A DNA stretch of 64,000 nt from assembly GCF_026109735.1 (NCBI RefSeq), contig NZ_CP069620.1, forward strand, positions 372,001 to 436,000, given 5' to 3'. The notes below the pieces were generated by a model. That model saw nothing but the letters and a program-made list of their open reading frames with translations. It was not told where the DNA came from and made no database searches. The number at the start of each line of letters is the position of its first letter. Position 1 is the stretch's first letter. The translations under genes and the position numbers were made by a program. Shown here piece after piece: positions 7,558 to 16,779 of this stretch. Source of the DNA: Salinimicrobium tongyeongense. GTDB taxonomy: Bacteria; Bacteroidota; Bacteroidia; Flavobacteriales; Flavobacteriaceae.

Positions 7558-8574
7558 CTATTCTACGGAATTTTTAAATTTTGTACCCGGCCGCTCCAGC
7601 AATAAACTCCACCATCCTGCTATCCTGCCGAGACTTTCTGTCAAAGCTTCTTTTTTTTTCGAGGTATTAAAAACGTTCCCAAGGCGCACCAAAGTAAGCA
7701 AAAAAGAGGTGCCGTGCCACTTCAGTATGGCTTTTGAGGAAGGCTTTGCATGCCTTAGCCTCCATACATACCAGCCATTTCTAAGAACCATTTTCCCATA
7801 CCTGAATTTGTTAGGCCTACCCGCTTCATCGTGATAATGCTCCAGTTTTGCTGCTGTATTCACATAAAGTTTCCCTTTCCTGGAGACCCTTAGAGAAAAA
7901 TCGGCATCTTCATATAAGCCATATCCTTCAAAGAAAGGTGAAAACCGGAATTCTGAAAAAACCTGTTTGCGGTAAGAAGCAATACCTCCCATTAGCATTT
8001 CTACTTCATAAGTCTTTCCCGAGGGAGGTAGAAAGCCGGCAGAATAACCATGAGAAAATTCGGGCATATAACCAGGTGGTTCATCGGGTTGAAGCCCGAA
8101 TCTGCGGCGTAATAAAAACCTGCTGCCTTCTTTTCGCACCCATCCATCAAACATAAATTCCCCGGAAGTTGGTTCGTAATTTTCCTCCACTGCTTTCCAT
8201 TCAGTTTCGTTTATGGTATAACCTGAAACCCCCAATGCCTCAGGAAAATTTTTATAAGTACCCAGGATCTCCTCAAAATATTTTGAGCTTATGATCACAT
8301 CATCATCCAGGAAAAAGACTATTTCAATTTCCGGACTTAATTTAGAGATCCCAAAATTCCGCTGTCTCGTTAAACCTCTATTCTCTTTACCCACTTTAAA
8401 ATACTCCAGCCTGGAAAATTCCTGCTGCTGCAATACATTTTCAGTTCGATCATCCAGGGAACCATCTATAACCAAAATTTGATCGGGATAATGGGTTTGC
8501 TCCCTAACGGAAAGCAGCAAGTTTAATATCGCCTCCGATCGCTGATAGGTACAAATGATCAACCCAAATTTCAT
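7558..8574 (-). CDS. glycosyltransferase family 2 (GT-A)
   Basis: 338 residues starting FGLIICTYQRSEAILNLLL, the first strand and helix of a GT2 fold. IVFFLDDDVIISSKYFEEI supplies the DxD metal/nucleotide-sugar motif near residue 93. The middle carries MGGIASYRKQVF and FEGYGLYEDADFSLRV, the ED acceptor-base motif seen in GT2 rhamnosyl- and galactosyltransferases. The ATG at 8574 overlaps the stop of the upstream gene by four bases. Donor and acceptor are unknown. Confidence 0.85.
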   Translation of the reverse strand: MKFGLIICTYQRSEAILNLLLSVREQTHYPDQILVIDGSLDDRTENVLQQQEFSRLEYFKVGKENRGLTRQRNFGISKLSPEIEIVFFLDDDVIISSKYFEEILGTYKNFPEALGVSGYTINETEWKAVEENYEPTSGEFMFDGWVRKEGSRFLLRRRFGLQPDEPPGYMPEFSHGYSAGFLPPSGKTYEVEMLMGGIASYRKQVFSEFRFSPFFEGYGLYEDADFSLRVSRKGKLYVNTAAKLEHYHDEAGRPNKFRYGKMVLRNGWYVWRLRHAKPSSKAILKWHGTSFLLTLVRLGNVFNTSKKKEALTESLGRIAGWWSLLLERPGTKFKNSVE

Positions 8575-10133
8575 ACTGCTCTCTGTTTAAAGGTTCTTTC
8601 CAGCAGTAACAATTTCTTTGCCCACCTTTTACTCTTCTTCCAGCTTTCTATCATTTCCCTGTTATACCTAAAAGGATTTTTGACAGATTGTTTATTGTAG
8701 TATTTGAGAAGCAAGGAAGTCCTGAACCCCATTAGCTGCTCTTTTGAATAGTATTTTAGCGCATAAGCCATTAGAGTGGGGGAAGGTTTTGGTTTAATAT
8801 GCTCCATTTCCCAATCCATATTGGTTTTTTCCCGAAAGCCTCCGGTCTCTGCCTTAAGATGATGAATAGTAAGACCGGGATGATATATGATATCGCAACC
8901 AAGGTTGCGCAACTGCATTCCGTAATCCATATCTTCTCCATACCCATGCTCGAACGCAGGGGAGAATTTTACCTTTCGGGCGAATGCTCCAAGTACCACA
9001 CTATTTCCGGCTCCAAAAGTACCCCATTGTTTTGGTACCGTAAAATTCTTTTTTTCTCCGGCTTGCAGATAACTGGTAGTTAAACCATCAACTCCGAATT
9101 TTTTAATTTCCCTAAAAATACTTTCCAGTAAATCTTTTTCAAATCTCTGGTCATCGTCAGAAAAGAATACCCAATCGGCTGCCGTCTCAGCCAGAGCCAG
9201 GTTACGAGCGTTACATGCCCCTGTGCGGTGAATGAAATGGTGAAGGATCTCAAATGGCCACTTTTCCTTTTTCAGGTAATCAAGATCAGAAACAGAATTT
9301 AAATCAGGATTTTGTTCTACTATGATAAGTTTTCGTGGAAGTAGGGTTTGTTCTGAAAAATCTTTTAGCACATTGTACAAATGCTCCCGCCTGCCCATGG
9401 TGGGAATGACCACATCTATTGCCTCTGAAACCTCTGTAAATCTGCAGGAAGAGATAGGAATTTCCGTGAGATCCACTTTTTTCTGAAAATATTTATCTGT
9501 TTTAACTCCCTTAAGGAAGGTAACGGGAAACTTTCTCTCATATTTATAAATGCACCAGGTAAGGATCAGCAACCATACAGAGTTATAATGCTGATATACA
9601 AAACTGAAAAGTTGTTGTCGGGAAGCGGTATGTATTACAGGTTTAGCCGGAGGTTCCTTTACCAGGCCGGGAGCACTGTAGCAGAAAAGAGAATTCTGCT
9701 GCCCAAGTTTTGCAACGGAATTTAAGAGGTATTCAAAATCTTTGACCTGGTTCATTAAAGGCTTAAACCGCAGCAATACCTTTCCATATATCCCTCCTAC
9801 ATCCCTGCTCATTCTCCAGGTGCCATAAAGTACCTCACGATTAAGATTGGCGAATGGCAGCTGCTCTACGTAACCTATACTCTCAGGTAAAAAAGTAGAG
9901 TCCACCGCATAGGATGCCATGATCAAATTATGGTGAAAAATATCATTCCATTTTGTAAGATCCAATTGCTTCGAATAAGCCTCCTCGCACCAGCCGATAA
10001 GTTCATGAGGGAAACGGCCGGCGAGTTCCCATAAAGCAGCAGTACATGTGGTGCTCTCCAGGACTGTCTCTTCCCCGTTAGAAGAAATAACTTCGACAGG
10101 AACTTGTGCTCTTTTATGAACGAGGATCTTCAA
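8571..10133 (-). CDS. GT2 glycosyltransferase with unassigned 220-residue N-terminal domain
   Basis: 520 residues, well above a normal GT2 length. Residues about 238-460 form the GT2 domain: IDVVIPTMGRREHLYNVL, then RTGACNARNLALAETAADW, then VFFSDDDQRFEKDLLE with the DxD motif. FEHGYGEDMDYGMQLRNLG is the acceptor-side motif. Residues 1-220 carry features such as TTCTAALWELAGRFPHELIG and LYGTWRMSRDVGGIYGKVL. I do not recognise this as a named domain, but it could be a second degenerate transferase or a docking domain. The start is TTG. It is the first gene after a 112-bp gap, so an internal promoter is possible there. Confidence 0.8.
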   Translation of the reverse strand: MKILVHKRAQVPVEVISSNGEETVLESTTCTAALWELAGRFPHELIGWCEEAYSKQLDLTKWNDIFHHNLIMASYAVDSTFLPESIGYVEQLPFANLNREVLYGTWRMSRDVGGIYGKVLLRFKPLMNQVKDFEYLLNSVAKLGQQNSLFCYSAPGLVKEPPAKPVIHTASRQQLFSFVYQHYNSVWLLILTWCIYKYERKFPVTFLKGVKTDKYFQKKVDLTEIPISSCRFTEVSEAIDVVIPTMGRREHLYNVLKDFSEQTLLPRKLIIVEQNPDLNSVSDLDYLKKEKWPFEILHHFIHRTGACNARNLALAETAADWVFFSDDDQRFEKDLLESIFREIKKFGVDGLTTSYLQAGEKKNFTVPKQWGTFGAGNSVVLGAFARKVKFSPAFEHGYGEDMDYGMQLRNLGCDIIYHPGLTIHHLKAETGGFREKTNMDWEMEHIKPKPSPTLMAYALKYYSKEQLMGFRTSLLLKYYNKQSVKNPFRYNREMIESWKKSKRWAKKLLLLERTFKQRAV

Positions 10134-10245
10134 ATTGAGGGGCTTTAGAACAAATGTAGTATATTATTGTTCCATTTTCGGAAAGATAATACCTGAAATT
10201 AAGTAGATTCAATTATATTATAAAAGTCAAAAGATAATATATCTT

Positions 10246-11406
10246 TTAATTACCAAGGATACGATCAATGGAATGACAATATAAATTTGAGATTTTCTCC
10301 CGGGAATAGGATTTTAAATAATTCTTCCGATTACTAAGGGAAATTTCTTCAGTTTCCTTTAGTGAAAGATTTTTAATTCTTTTAAACTCTCTTTCCAATG
10401 AACCGCCATCCTCCGGTTCAAACCAGAAATTATTCAAAGTATCCTTGAGGCGCTCAGGCATCGCACCTACAGGTGAGCTCAATATAATTTTTGCTGCTGC
10501 CATGGCCTCAATCCCTACCAATGGACCTGCTTCATGCAATGAAGGGATGATCAGGCAGTCCACACTTCTAAAGAATTCAGCGACCTCTCCAGAGGTCCTT
10601 TGTCCCATAAAAATAATATTTTCGTTACCTCCTTTTTCTTCAAGCAACCAGGTCTTTAATTCTCCATCTCCTATTAAATATAACTTATCCAATTCATGGC
10701 AAAATTTTTTAAATTCAGAGATAAGAAATTGAAAGTTTTTTTCTGCACTAAATCTGCCAATGGCAACGAAGTTAGAAGGTTGCCGCTTCAATGGAGGGAT
10801 TTTAAGCAGAAGTTCTTCATTCGGTGCAGATTGATCAATTATTGAGTAGTTCCGGTTTTTGATGTAGTTATGTAATTTATGGGCATTGTCATGAGAATGG
10901 TGGAAAAAGTGGGTAACCTTCTCCAGATAATCGGGAAATGTCTTTCTTAATTCTATAGACCCGGTAGTTCTGAATATGATCTTCTTTTTAGCTTCTGAAG
11001 CTATACTTATTTCTTTAATTCTTAGAGAGAAAAGATGAGCTATAATAAAAACAGAGTCTACTTCTCCAATCACCTTTCTAAGTTGCTCCCTTTCCTTTAT
11101 TTTCAATCCCTTACCGGAATTAAAACGATTATTTACATAATAATGTACAGGAGCATTTTGACCATTCCTGTAATAACTCAATAAAGCTGCCGGTCGTAAG
11201 GAAATATAATTTAAATAGAGTACTTCTTTTAGAGAAGTCACCTTTCCTTTAAAGGGATAACTATAAACCTGTGAAGATTTTGTGATATTGGCAGTGGAAA
11301 AAACTGAAATTTGAAAATGATCTGAAAGAGCGGAAGGGATAAAACCTGCTTCAATCTCCCTACCTCCTACGTCTCCTATTGGACCAATAATAAGGATCTT
11401 CTTCAT
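10246..11406 (-). CDS. glycosyltransferase family 4 (GT-B)
   Basis: 386 residues. The N-terminus KKILIIGPIGDVGGREIEAG fits the first strand and glycine loop of GT4 enzymes. The donor domain shows FVAIGRFSAEKNFQFLI, then IIFMGQRTSGEVAEFF and IIPSLHEAGPLVGIEAMAAA, including the E-x7-E motif. Gaps of about 110 bp downstream and 73 bp upstream separate it from its neighbours, looser than elsewhere in the cluster. The sugar it transfers is unknown. Confidence 0.85.
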   Translation of the reverse strand: MKKILIIGPIGDVGGREIEAGFIPSALSDHFQISVFSTANITKSSQVYSYPFKGKVTSLKEVLYLNYISLRPAALLSYYRNGQNAPVHYYVNNRFNSGKGLKIKEREQLRKVIGEVDSVFIIAHLFSLRIKEISIASEAKKKIIFRTTGSIELRKTFPDYLEKVTHFFHHSHDNAHKLHNYIKNRNYSIIDQSAPNEELLLKIPPLKRQPSNFVAIGRFSAEKNFQFLISEFKKFCHELDKLYLIGDGELKTWLLEEKGGNENIIFMGQRTSGEVAEFFRSVDCLIIPSLHEAGPLVGIEAMAAAKIILSSPVGAMPERLKDTLNNFWFEPEDGGSLEREFKRIKNLSLKETEEISLSNRKNYLKSYSREKISNLYCHSIDRILGN

Positions 11407-11479
11407 GATTTTTTATATACTAAATTGAATAACCTTTTAGATATAAACTTCCTAAACTGATAAATCCTAAAATTCAGAG

Positions 11480-12391
11480 TTAGTTGATTTTTAATAACTT
11501 TTTCTTTGATATCTGAGGAACTACTTTTGGATTCTTCTGCTCCGGCTGCATTGAATTTTTCCTCCATCCAGGGTTCCAGTGTATTTCCATATGGAAAGCA
11601 TGATTCCTGAAGGTTGCTAATCTAAGCAGCCCGGCCCGGTCAATAGGTTCGTCAATATATTTAAACTCTGAATCCTCACCAATAAGTGTGAGGGAAGGGG
11701 AAATAGGAACGGTTGAGAATAAAATTTCTCTTTTTATGGTGAGCACCTGATGTCCACTACCCACTATTGCCCTTACATTTGCTTTTTGAACTACCGGCCA
11801 GTCTAACGAATCTGTTTTTTCATTGCCCCAGTTTATACTTTCCAGATATTTATTATGATCTGCAAAATTTTCAGGGATTTTAAGCTTTTGAAATTTGAGT
11901 TTTTTCAAAAGAATATCTTTTAATACGGAACTCGTACCATAATAAAACCCGTGACGAAAGGGAATTGGTGAAACAGATCCGGCCTTTTTAAAAGAATGGA
12001 ATACTTCCTGTGTCGCAGGAAACCAATTTTTCAAAAACAAGATATCTGCATCTGTCAAGGTGATTAAAGACTCCCTTGCTCCCCTTGCAGCACCAATAAG
12101 GGCGTCTATTTTACCAATATTTTTACTGTGATATATTATTGTATCGATTTCCTCTCCCGAAAATGACGCTAAAAAGTCCTGCACCTCTTGACACGAGCCA
12201 TTGTTAACAACAGTTATTTTATATTGATCGCTGTTGCTGCCAATAAGAGATCTCAGTGAGAGTTTAAAAACCTCCAGGGAATTGGCATAAAACCCCACAG
12301 TATTGGGGATAAAAACTACCATTATAACCCTTAATTTATTTTCCAGACGTATCTTCTCCTTAGCCTTTTGAGGGTTTGTTCCACTTCTCAT
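11480..12391 (-). CDS. glycosyltransferase family 2 like protein
   Basis: 303 residues. Strand one is LRVIMVVFIPNTVGFYANSL; KITVVNNGSCQEVQDFL and NIGKIDALIGAARGARESL follow the GT2 layout. TLTDADILFLKNWF supplies the D-A-D motif. The C-terminal third (GLLRLATFRNHAFHMEIHW) differs from ordinary GT2 enzymes. The first 20 residues before the fold are charged and may be an extension; the ATG at 12391 is the only good start seen. Substrate unknown. Confidence 0.75.
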   Translation of the reverse strand: MRSGTNPQKAKEKIRLENKLRVIMVVFIPNTVGFYANSLEVFKLSLRSLIGSNSDQYKITVVNNGSCQEVQDFLASFSGEEIDTIIYHSKNIGKIDALIGAARGARESLITLTDADILFLKNWFPATQEVFHSFKKAGSVSPIPFRHGFYYGTSSVLKDILLKKLKFQKLKIPENFADHNKYLESINWGNEKTDSLDWPVVQKANVRAIVGSGHQVLTIKREILFSTVPISPSLTLIGEDSEFKYIDEPIDRAGLLRLATFRNHAFHMEIHWNPGWRKNSMQPEQKNPKVVPQISKKKLLKIN

Positions 12392-12435
12392 CCTAATTAT
12401 TTCTTCTAAATGTTCTTATATCCTATCCAAGTCTT

Positions 12436-13512
12436 TCAACTGTTAATAATGCCAAAAATTATTGTCCCTGTTTTTCTATTTACCTTAAAAATGTATGGAC
12501 AATCGCGGTAAAAGGAAATTAAGTGACTTAAAACAAGGTCGTTCACTTCCTTTAAAGAATAGAACTCTGGCGCCTTTTTCCCGGCAATTCTCTTTAAATG
12601 AAAATTAATAGATCTGGAAATCGATTGCTCTCGAATTTGAACTTTAAAATTTCCCTTTAGTAATTGCGGTAATTGACCATATATCAACGCATCCACTTTT
12701 TTTTTATCGTTATCTAATTTGAATGTAAATGGTTGGTTCATCAAACTTTTTAATTGAGTAGCATTCATCACTTCACCCCATGTTTTAGGATTGGCATGAA
12801 TTCTTTTAATGACTCTTGTATTTTGAAGATATTGATGGTTTAACTGTACAATTCCCTTTATTTGCAAGTTTTCGGTTAATACCTTCTCCTCTGCACTGCG
12901 GTAAGAAACATGCCATTGATGGAGTAGCAAAATCTCTTTGTCGTAAAAATGCACCTCATATCCGGCATTTTCTAAGCGTACATGCATATCGGTATCCTCC
13001 GCACCCCAAAAATGATAAAATTCATCAAACCCGCGGAGTTCCTGTAATAACTTCACAGGAAACATACTTAAACCGGTTGCTTCCCGGGTACTTTTCCTAT
13101 AGTTGCCTGTCGAAAAATGATTTGGTAATATTTTAGCTCCTTCAGAAAGAAATCCTACCTGAAAATATGTGCTTCTATAGCCATCCTGAAGCTGAATGGC
13201 CTTTTCGATAAATTGAGGATGAAAGATAATATCCACATCGGCAACAAAACAATATTCGGATTCCAATGATTTTATTACCGAATTTAAGGCTCGACTTTTA
13301 TTCCAGGGTTGAAACTGAGTATAACAATAAGAGTAATTTACAAAAGAGAATTTAGCACAAAGTTCCCTGACTTTTCCGGCCGTTTTTTCATTAGATCCAT
13401 AATCGACAAATTCTACCTCAAACTTATTACAGGTTTGCTCCTTGAGGGAAAGAAAAGAGTTTTCAACTCTTATTAAATCCCGGTTTCGAAAAGGATAAAT
13501 TATTGTGATCAA
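12436..13512 (-). CDS. GT2 glycosyltransferase with galactosyltransferase-type C-terminal motif
   Basis: 358 residues. The N-terminus MITIIYPFRNRDLIRVENSF and YCFVADVDIIFHPQFIEKA give the GT-A fold and a D-V-D motif near residue 95. FDEFYHFWGAEDTDMHVRL matches the Glyco_transf_7C motif (W-G-x-E-D) of beta-galactosyl/GalNAc-transferase-like enzymes. The TTG start overlaps the stop of the upstream GT10 gene by four bases, implying coupled translation. Donor is unknown; galactose or N-acetylgalactosamine would be usual for this motif. Confidence 0.8.
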   Translation of the reverse strand: MITIIYPFRNRDLIRVENSFLSLKEQTCNKFEVEFVDYGSNEKTAGKVRELCAKFSFVNYSYCYTQFQPWNKSRALNSVIKSLESEYCFVADVDIIFHPQFIEKAIQLQDGYRSTYFQVGFLSEGAKILPNHFSTGNYRKSTREATGLSMFPVKLLQELRGFDEFYHFWGAEDTDMHVRLENAGYEVHFYDKEILLLHQWHVSYRSAEEKVLTENLQIKGIVQLNHQYLQNTRVIKRIHANPKTWGEVMNATQLKSLMNQPFTFKLDNDKKKVDALIYGQLPQLLKGNFKVQIREQSISRSINFHLKRIAGKKAPEFYSLKEVNDLVLSHLISFYRDCPYIFKVNRKTGTIIFGIINS

Positions 13513-14462
13513 ACCGAAGTATATATTATTTTATTAAAATTAGAAATAATCTTATCAAGGCTCTCCTTTCTCCTGCTCCAGTAAAAGCTCTCCCCTTGCT
13601 TACTTATTGAATTATAAATGTCTATACAACTGTTTAATCTCAATTTGAATTCATCACTCTTCATCTTTTTTATAAAATTAAAAAGCTCTTCCGGATGCTT
13701 AAAATCAGCATAATCTATAAAACTATTTTTAGGAAATACATCATAAACACCTGTTCCCTCTCCATAATAAATTGGCAAACAGTAGTTTTCAATACTATCC
13801 CAAATTTTTTCAGTTATATAGTTGTGAGCAATGGTGTTTTCAAAACACAGATTAAATGAATAGTTCTCAAGTATTTCAGCTTTCCGTGTTGGCCAGTCAC
13901 CAGATCGGGAATCTTCGATTGCCAAACCTTGTGGCCAGCCTTTTCCATAGATATCAATTATTCCCCCGGCATAACCTTCAAGGGCAATCCTGGAGCGCAT
14001 CTTTATAAGATCGATATCCCGGCCATTCCTGTACAAAGGTGTTGCATGTTCACCTTTGAAATAAGACATTAAAGCCACAATTTTTCTGTGTTTAAATTGA
14101 AAATCCGGGCTTAACGGATCTAATTGCCTGTTAATTTTGTCAGAATGAAATGTATGTGCAGAAGTGAAAACATCTCCTGTATATACATTCATAAAATAAC
14201 ATTTATGAAGCCCGAAAAGGATACTTTTCGAAGACCGGAAAGAGGTGTCAAACCTGGGCTCGAAGGTCCAGACCAAAAATGCTTTCTTCCTGCGGTACTG
14301 CCAAAAATACTTTTTAAGATGTCGAAAATTTTGACTTATTAAAATATCCGCTTCCCCGGGAGATTCTGTAAGGATCAAGCCTTTACTTTTTAAATACTCC
14401 AGGTCTTTCTGATTATTGAAAGGAGTATAAGCGAAACTTTTTATTTTGAAAATTTTGATCAT
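13509..14462 (-). CDS. glycosyltransferase family 10 (alpha-1,3/4-fucosyltransferase-like)
   Basis: 317 residues. The C-terminal half holds the GT10 signature: NYSFNLCFENTIAHNYITEK (residues about 200-219), followed by IWDSIENYCLPIYYGEGTGV, where the acidic FEN and the TEK residues bind the GDP-sugar. Residues 61-70 (AFLVWTFEPR) correspond to the acceptor-side E-x-x region. The family transfers L-fucose from GDP-fucose. No GDP-fucose synthesis gene is in this window, so the donor would have to be made elsewhere. It lies six bases from a GT4 gene and overlaps the next GT2 gene. Confidence 0.85.
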   Translation of the reverse strand: MIKIFKIKSFAYTPFNNQKDLEYLKSKGLILTESPGEADILISQNFRHLKKYFWQYRRKKAFLVWTFEPRFDTSFRSSKSILFGLHKCYFMNVYTGDVFTSAHTFHSDKINRQLDPLSPDFQFKHRKIVALMSYFKGEHATPLYRNGRDIDLIKMRSRIALEGYAGGIIDIYGKGWPQGLAIEDSRSGDWPTRKAEILENYSFNLCFENTIAHNYITEKIWDSIENYCLPIYYGEGTGVYDVFPKNSFIDYADFKHPEELFNFIKKMKSDEFKLRLNSCIDIYNSISKQGESFYWSRRKESLDKIISNFNKIIYTSV

Positions 14463-14467
14463 TCAAT

Positions 14468-15619
14468 TCAGTTCTTAAGACTTTTTTCCACCAGGCCATA
14501 AGCTTTTAAAACCCTGGATCTCAAATATTCTCTTTCGAGTTGGGGCTTAATATTCATCCTATTATACTCTATTCCCTTTTCCATCATTGCAGGATTATTG
14601 AGCGCGGTCTTTACAGTAGATGCTATGGCAGAAGGATCTTCCGGATCTTTGATTAACAACCCATTGAAATTATGTGTTATCGTTTCAGAAGTTGCCCCAC
14701 CAGGATCGGATTGAATAGGAAAGGCCTCCATAATTATAGCTTCCAAAAGTGTGTTGGGTGTTCCATCAGATATACTGTTTCCTATATAAAGTACAGACTC
14801 TCCCATTAATTTCATAACTTCCCCGGGGTTTACAAATCCCTTTATTTCAAGATTTTTGAAATTTTTGAATTCCGGTCTTGCGACATATTCCTTTACTTTT
14901 TCGTTTGCGGCAAACACCACAACTTTAAAATCTTTTATTTCTTCCCGAATTGCCAACAAAGCTTGTAGAACGGCATTACACCTCCCAAATTGATGTTGGT
15001 AGCCTTTAACAAGAATAATCTTTCTTTCATCCCATGGCTTTACAAATTGTTCGTATCTTTTAAGATCATATCCACCTCCCGTAGGAAAGGTCCCTAAGTA
15101 TTCTTTTTTAAAACCATGTTTTTGTGCAATGAAATAATCGCGCTTACAATCGGCAAACATAAAATCCAGCACAGGAAGTACTTCCTTTATGTTCGATAAG
15201 TAATGTGGCCGGTTCTGGTAAAAATAAAGATCATTCCCCCAGGCAGAATAGATCCATTTAATGGCCGGATTTTTCCTCATCACTTTTAAAATTGGCACAC
15301 AGGCTGAATACATTACAAAACTATGAACTGCATCGGGTTGGATCTCATTCAATTTTCTTTCCACCACAGTTTCCAGTTTTCTTTGGTTGAATTTGTTTAC
15401 CAATTTGTCCAGCCATGGTAGCTTTTCTTTTAATTTATATCTCCCGGGATATTTAATTTTATTCCTCCAGCCAATTGTTTGGTGAACAAAGTCTATTTTC
15501 TCCACATAAGTATTAGAATCAAAGACATCAATCCAATGCACCTGATGTCCCGAATTTTTAAGTTGTTCAGTCCATCTGAAAAAATGACTGGAAGACATGG
15601 AGATCATTAAAATTCTCAT
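14468..15619 (-). CDS. glycosyltransferase family 4, tandem paralogue A
   Basis: 383 residues. The N-terminus MRILMISMSSSHFFRWTEQL has the S-S-H-x-x-R/N pattern, and IKWIYSAWGNDLYFYQNRP follows. The donor half has GNSISDGTPNTLLEAIIMEA with the E-x7-E signature, then FPIQSDPGGATSETI. It closely matches the upstream gene along its whole length (DVFDSNTYVEKIDF against DVYDSNTYIQKIDF), so the pair arose by tandem duplication. The stop of the upstream gene overlaps this ATG by four bases. Substrate unknown. Confidence 0.85.
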   Translation of the reverse strand: MRILMISMSSSHFFRWTEQLKNSGHQVHWIDVFDSNTYVEKIDFVHQTIGWRNKIKYPGRYKLKEKLPWLDKLVNKFNQRKLETVVERKLNEIQPDAVHSFVMYSACVPILKVMRKNPAIKWIYSAWGNDLYFYQNRPHYLSNIKEVLPVLDFMFADCKRDYFIAQKHGFKKEYLGTFPTGGGYDLKRYEQFVKPWDERKIILVKGYQHQFGRCNAVLQALLAIREEIKDFKVVVFAANEKVKEYVARPEFKNFKNLEIKGFVNPGEVMKLMGESVLYIGNSISDGTPNTLLEAIIMEAFPIQSDPGGATSETITHNFNGLLIKDPEDPSAIASTVKTALNNPAMMEKGIEYNRMNIKPQLEREYLRSRVLKAYGLVEKSLKN

Positions 15620-16779
15620 AGGGAACCAGATTTCTCAGTCAATTGCTGTTCAATTAAACTGTAACTCTCTAAAACCTGTTTTTGCACATAATCGCGTTCC
15701 AGCTTGGGTTTTAAATAAATTGTGTTAAACTCAATTCCCTTTCTTATTATATTTTTGTCTTGAAGGGCAACTTTTATATGGCCGGCAATTTCATTTTCAT
15801 TTAAGGGATTCTCAATTAAAAATCCATTCTTCCCGTGCTGAATGAGTTCTGACGTGGCACCTCCCGGGTTTGACTGTATAGGAAAAGCTTCCATTATAAT
15901 AGCTTCCAGTAAGGTATTAGGCATTCCATCCGAAATACTATTTCCAATGTAAATAATTGATTCCCCCATTAACTTCATGACCTCATCACGTCCTATGGCA
16001 CTCAGAACCCTAACATTATTCCAGTCTGACATTTCGGAATCTACAAAGGATTGAATTTCTTCATTTGCTCCAAAGACAATGACTTTATTATTCTCAACGA
16101 CTTTCTTTATTAATAATAAAGCTTCTAGAATTTTTTTAGCCCTCCCAAACCTGTGTTGATAGCCTTTAATAAGAATTGTACTTTTGCTTTTATGAGCGAA
16201 AATATTACTTGAATGTTCTTTTAAATCGTAACCACCTCCTGTAGGATAAGTACCTAAATAATCACCTTTAAATCCTAATTTTTTAGCTAAATGAAAATCT
16301 CTTGTACAATCCGCAAACATATAATCCACGTGATGTAAAACATTTTGCATTGCTTCCTTTTTGGCCGAATCCCTTTGAAAGAAATAAAGATCATTTCCCC
16401 AGGAGGAGTATACCCATGTAATCTCTGGATTTTTTTTCATAACACTTAAAATGGGTATACAGGCAGAATGCATTTCAAAACTCTGTACTACATCTGGTTT
16501 AATTTCCTGCAGTTTTGTCTCAAATACATCTAAAAATTTTCTATTATTAATTTTATCCATCAGGTAATTTAGACCCGGAAGATGTTTGCGTAGATAATAC
16601 TTACCGGGTATTTCGACTCTATTTTTCCACGAAACTATTTGAGTCGCAAAATCAATCTTCTGGATGTAGGTATTTGAGTCGTATACATCCATCCAATATA
16701 CCTCATGTCCGGAATCTTTGAGCTGAAGAGCCCAGTTAAAGCAGTGATGTGATAAGACAGAAAGCATCAAAATTTTCAT
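15616..16779 (-). CDS. glycosyltransferase family 4, tandem paralogue B
   Basis: 387 residues. The layout is the same as the downstream gene: MKILMLSVLSHHCFNWALQL, TWVYSSWGNDLYFFQRDS, GNSISDGMPNTLLEAIIMEA and FPIQSNPGGATSELI. By eye more than half of the aligned residues agree, with variation mainly in loops, so the two probably act on related acceptors or use related donors. The ATG shares one base with the stop of the upstream gene. Nothing indicates loss of function. Confidence 0.85.
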   Translation of the reverse strand: MKILMLSVLSHHCFNWALQLKDSGHEVYWMDVYDSNTYIQKIDFATQIVSWKNRVEIPGKYYLRKHLPGLNYLMDKINNRKFLDVFETKLQEIKPDVVQSFEMHSACIPILSVMKKNPEITWVYSSWGNDLYFFQRDSAKKEAMQNVLHHVDYMFADCTRDFHLAKKLGFKGDYLGTYPTGGGYDLKEHSSNIFAHKSKSTILIKGYQHRFGRAKKILEALLLIKKVVENNKVIVFGANEEIQSFVDSEMSDWNNVRVLSAIGRDEVMKLMGESIIYIGNSISDGMPNTLLEAIIMEAFPIQSNPGGATSELIQHGKNGFLIENPLNENEIAGHIKVALQDKNIIRKGIEFNTIYLKPKLERDYVQKQVLESYSLIEQQLTEKSGSL

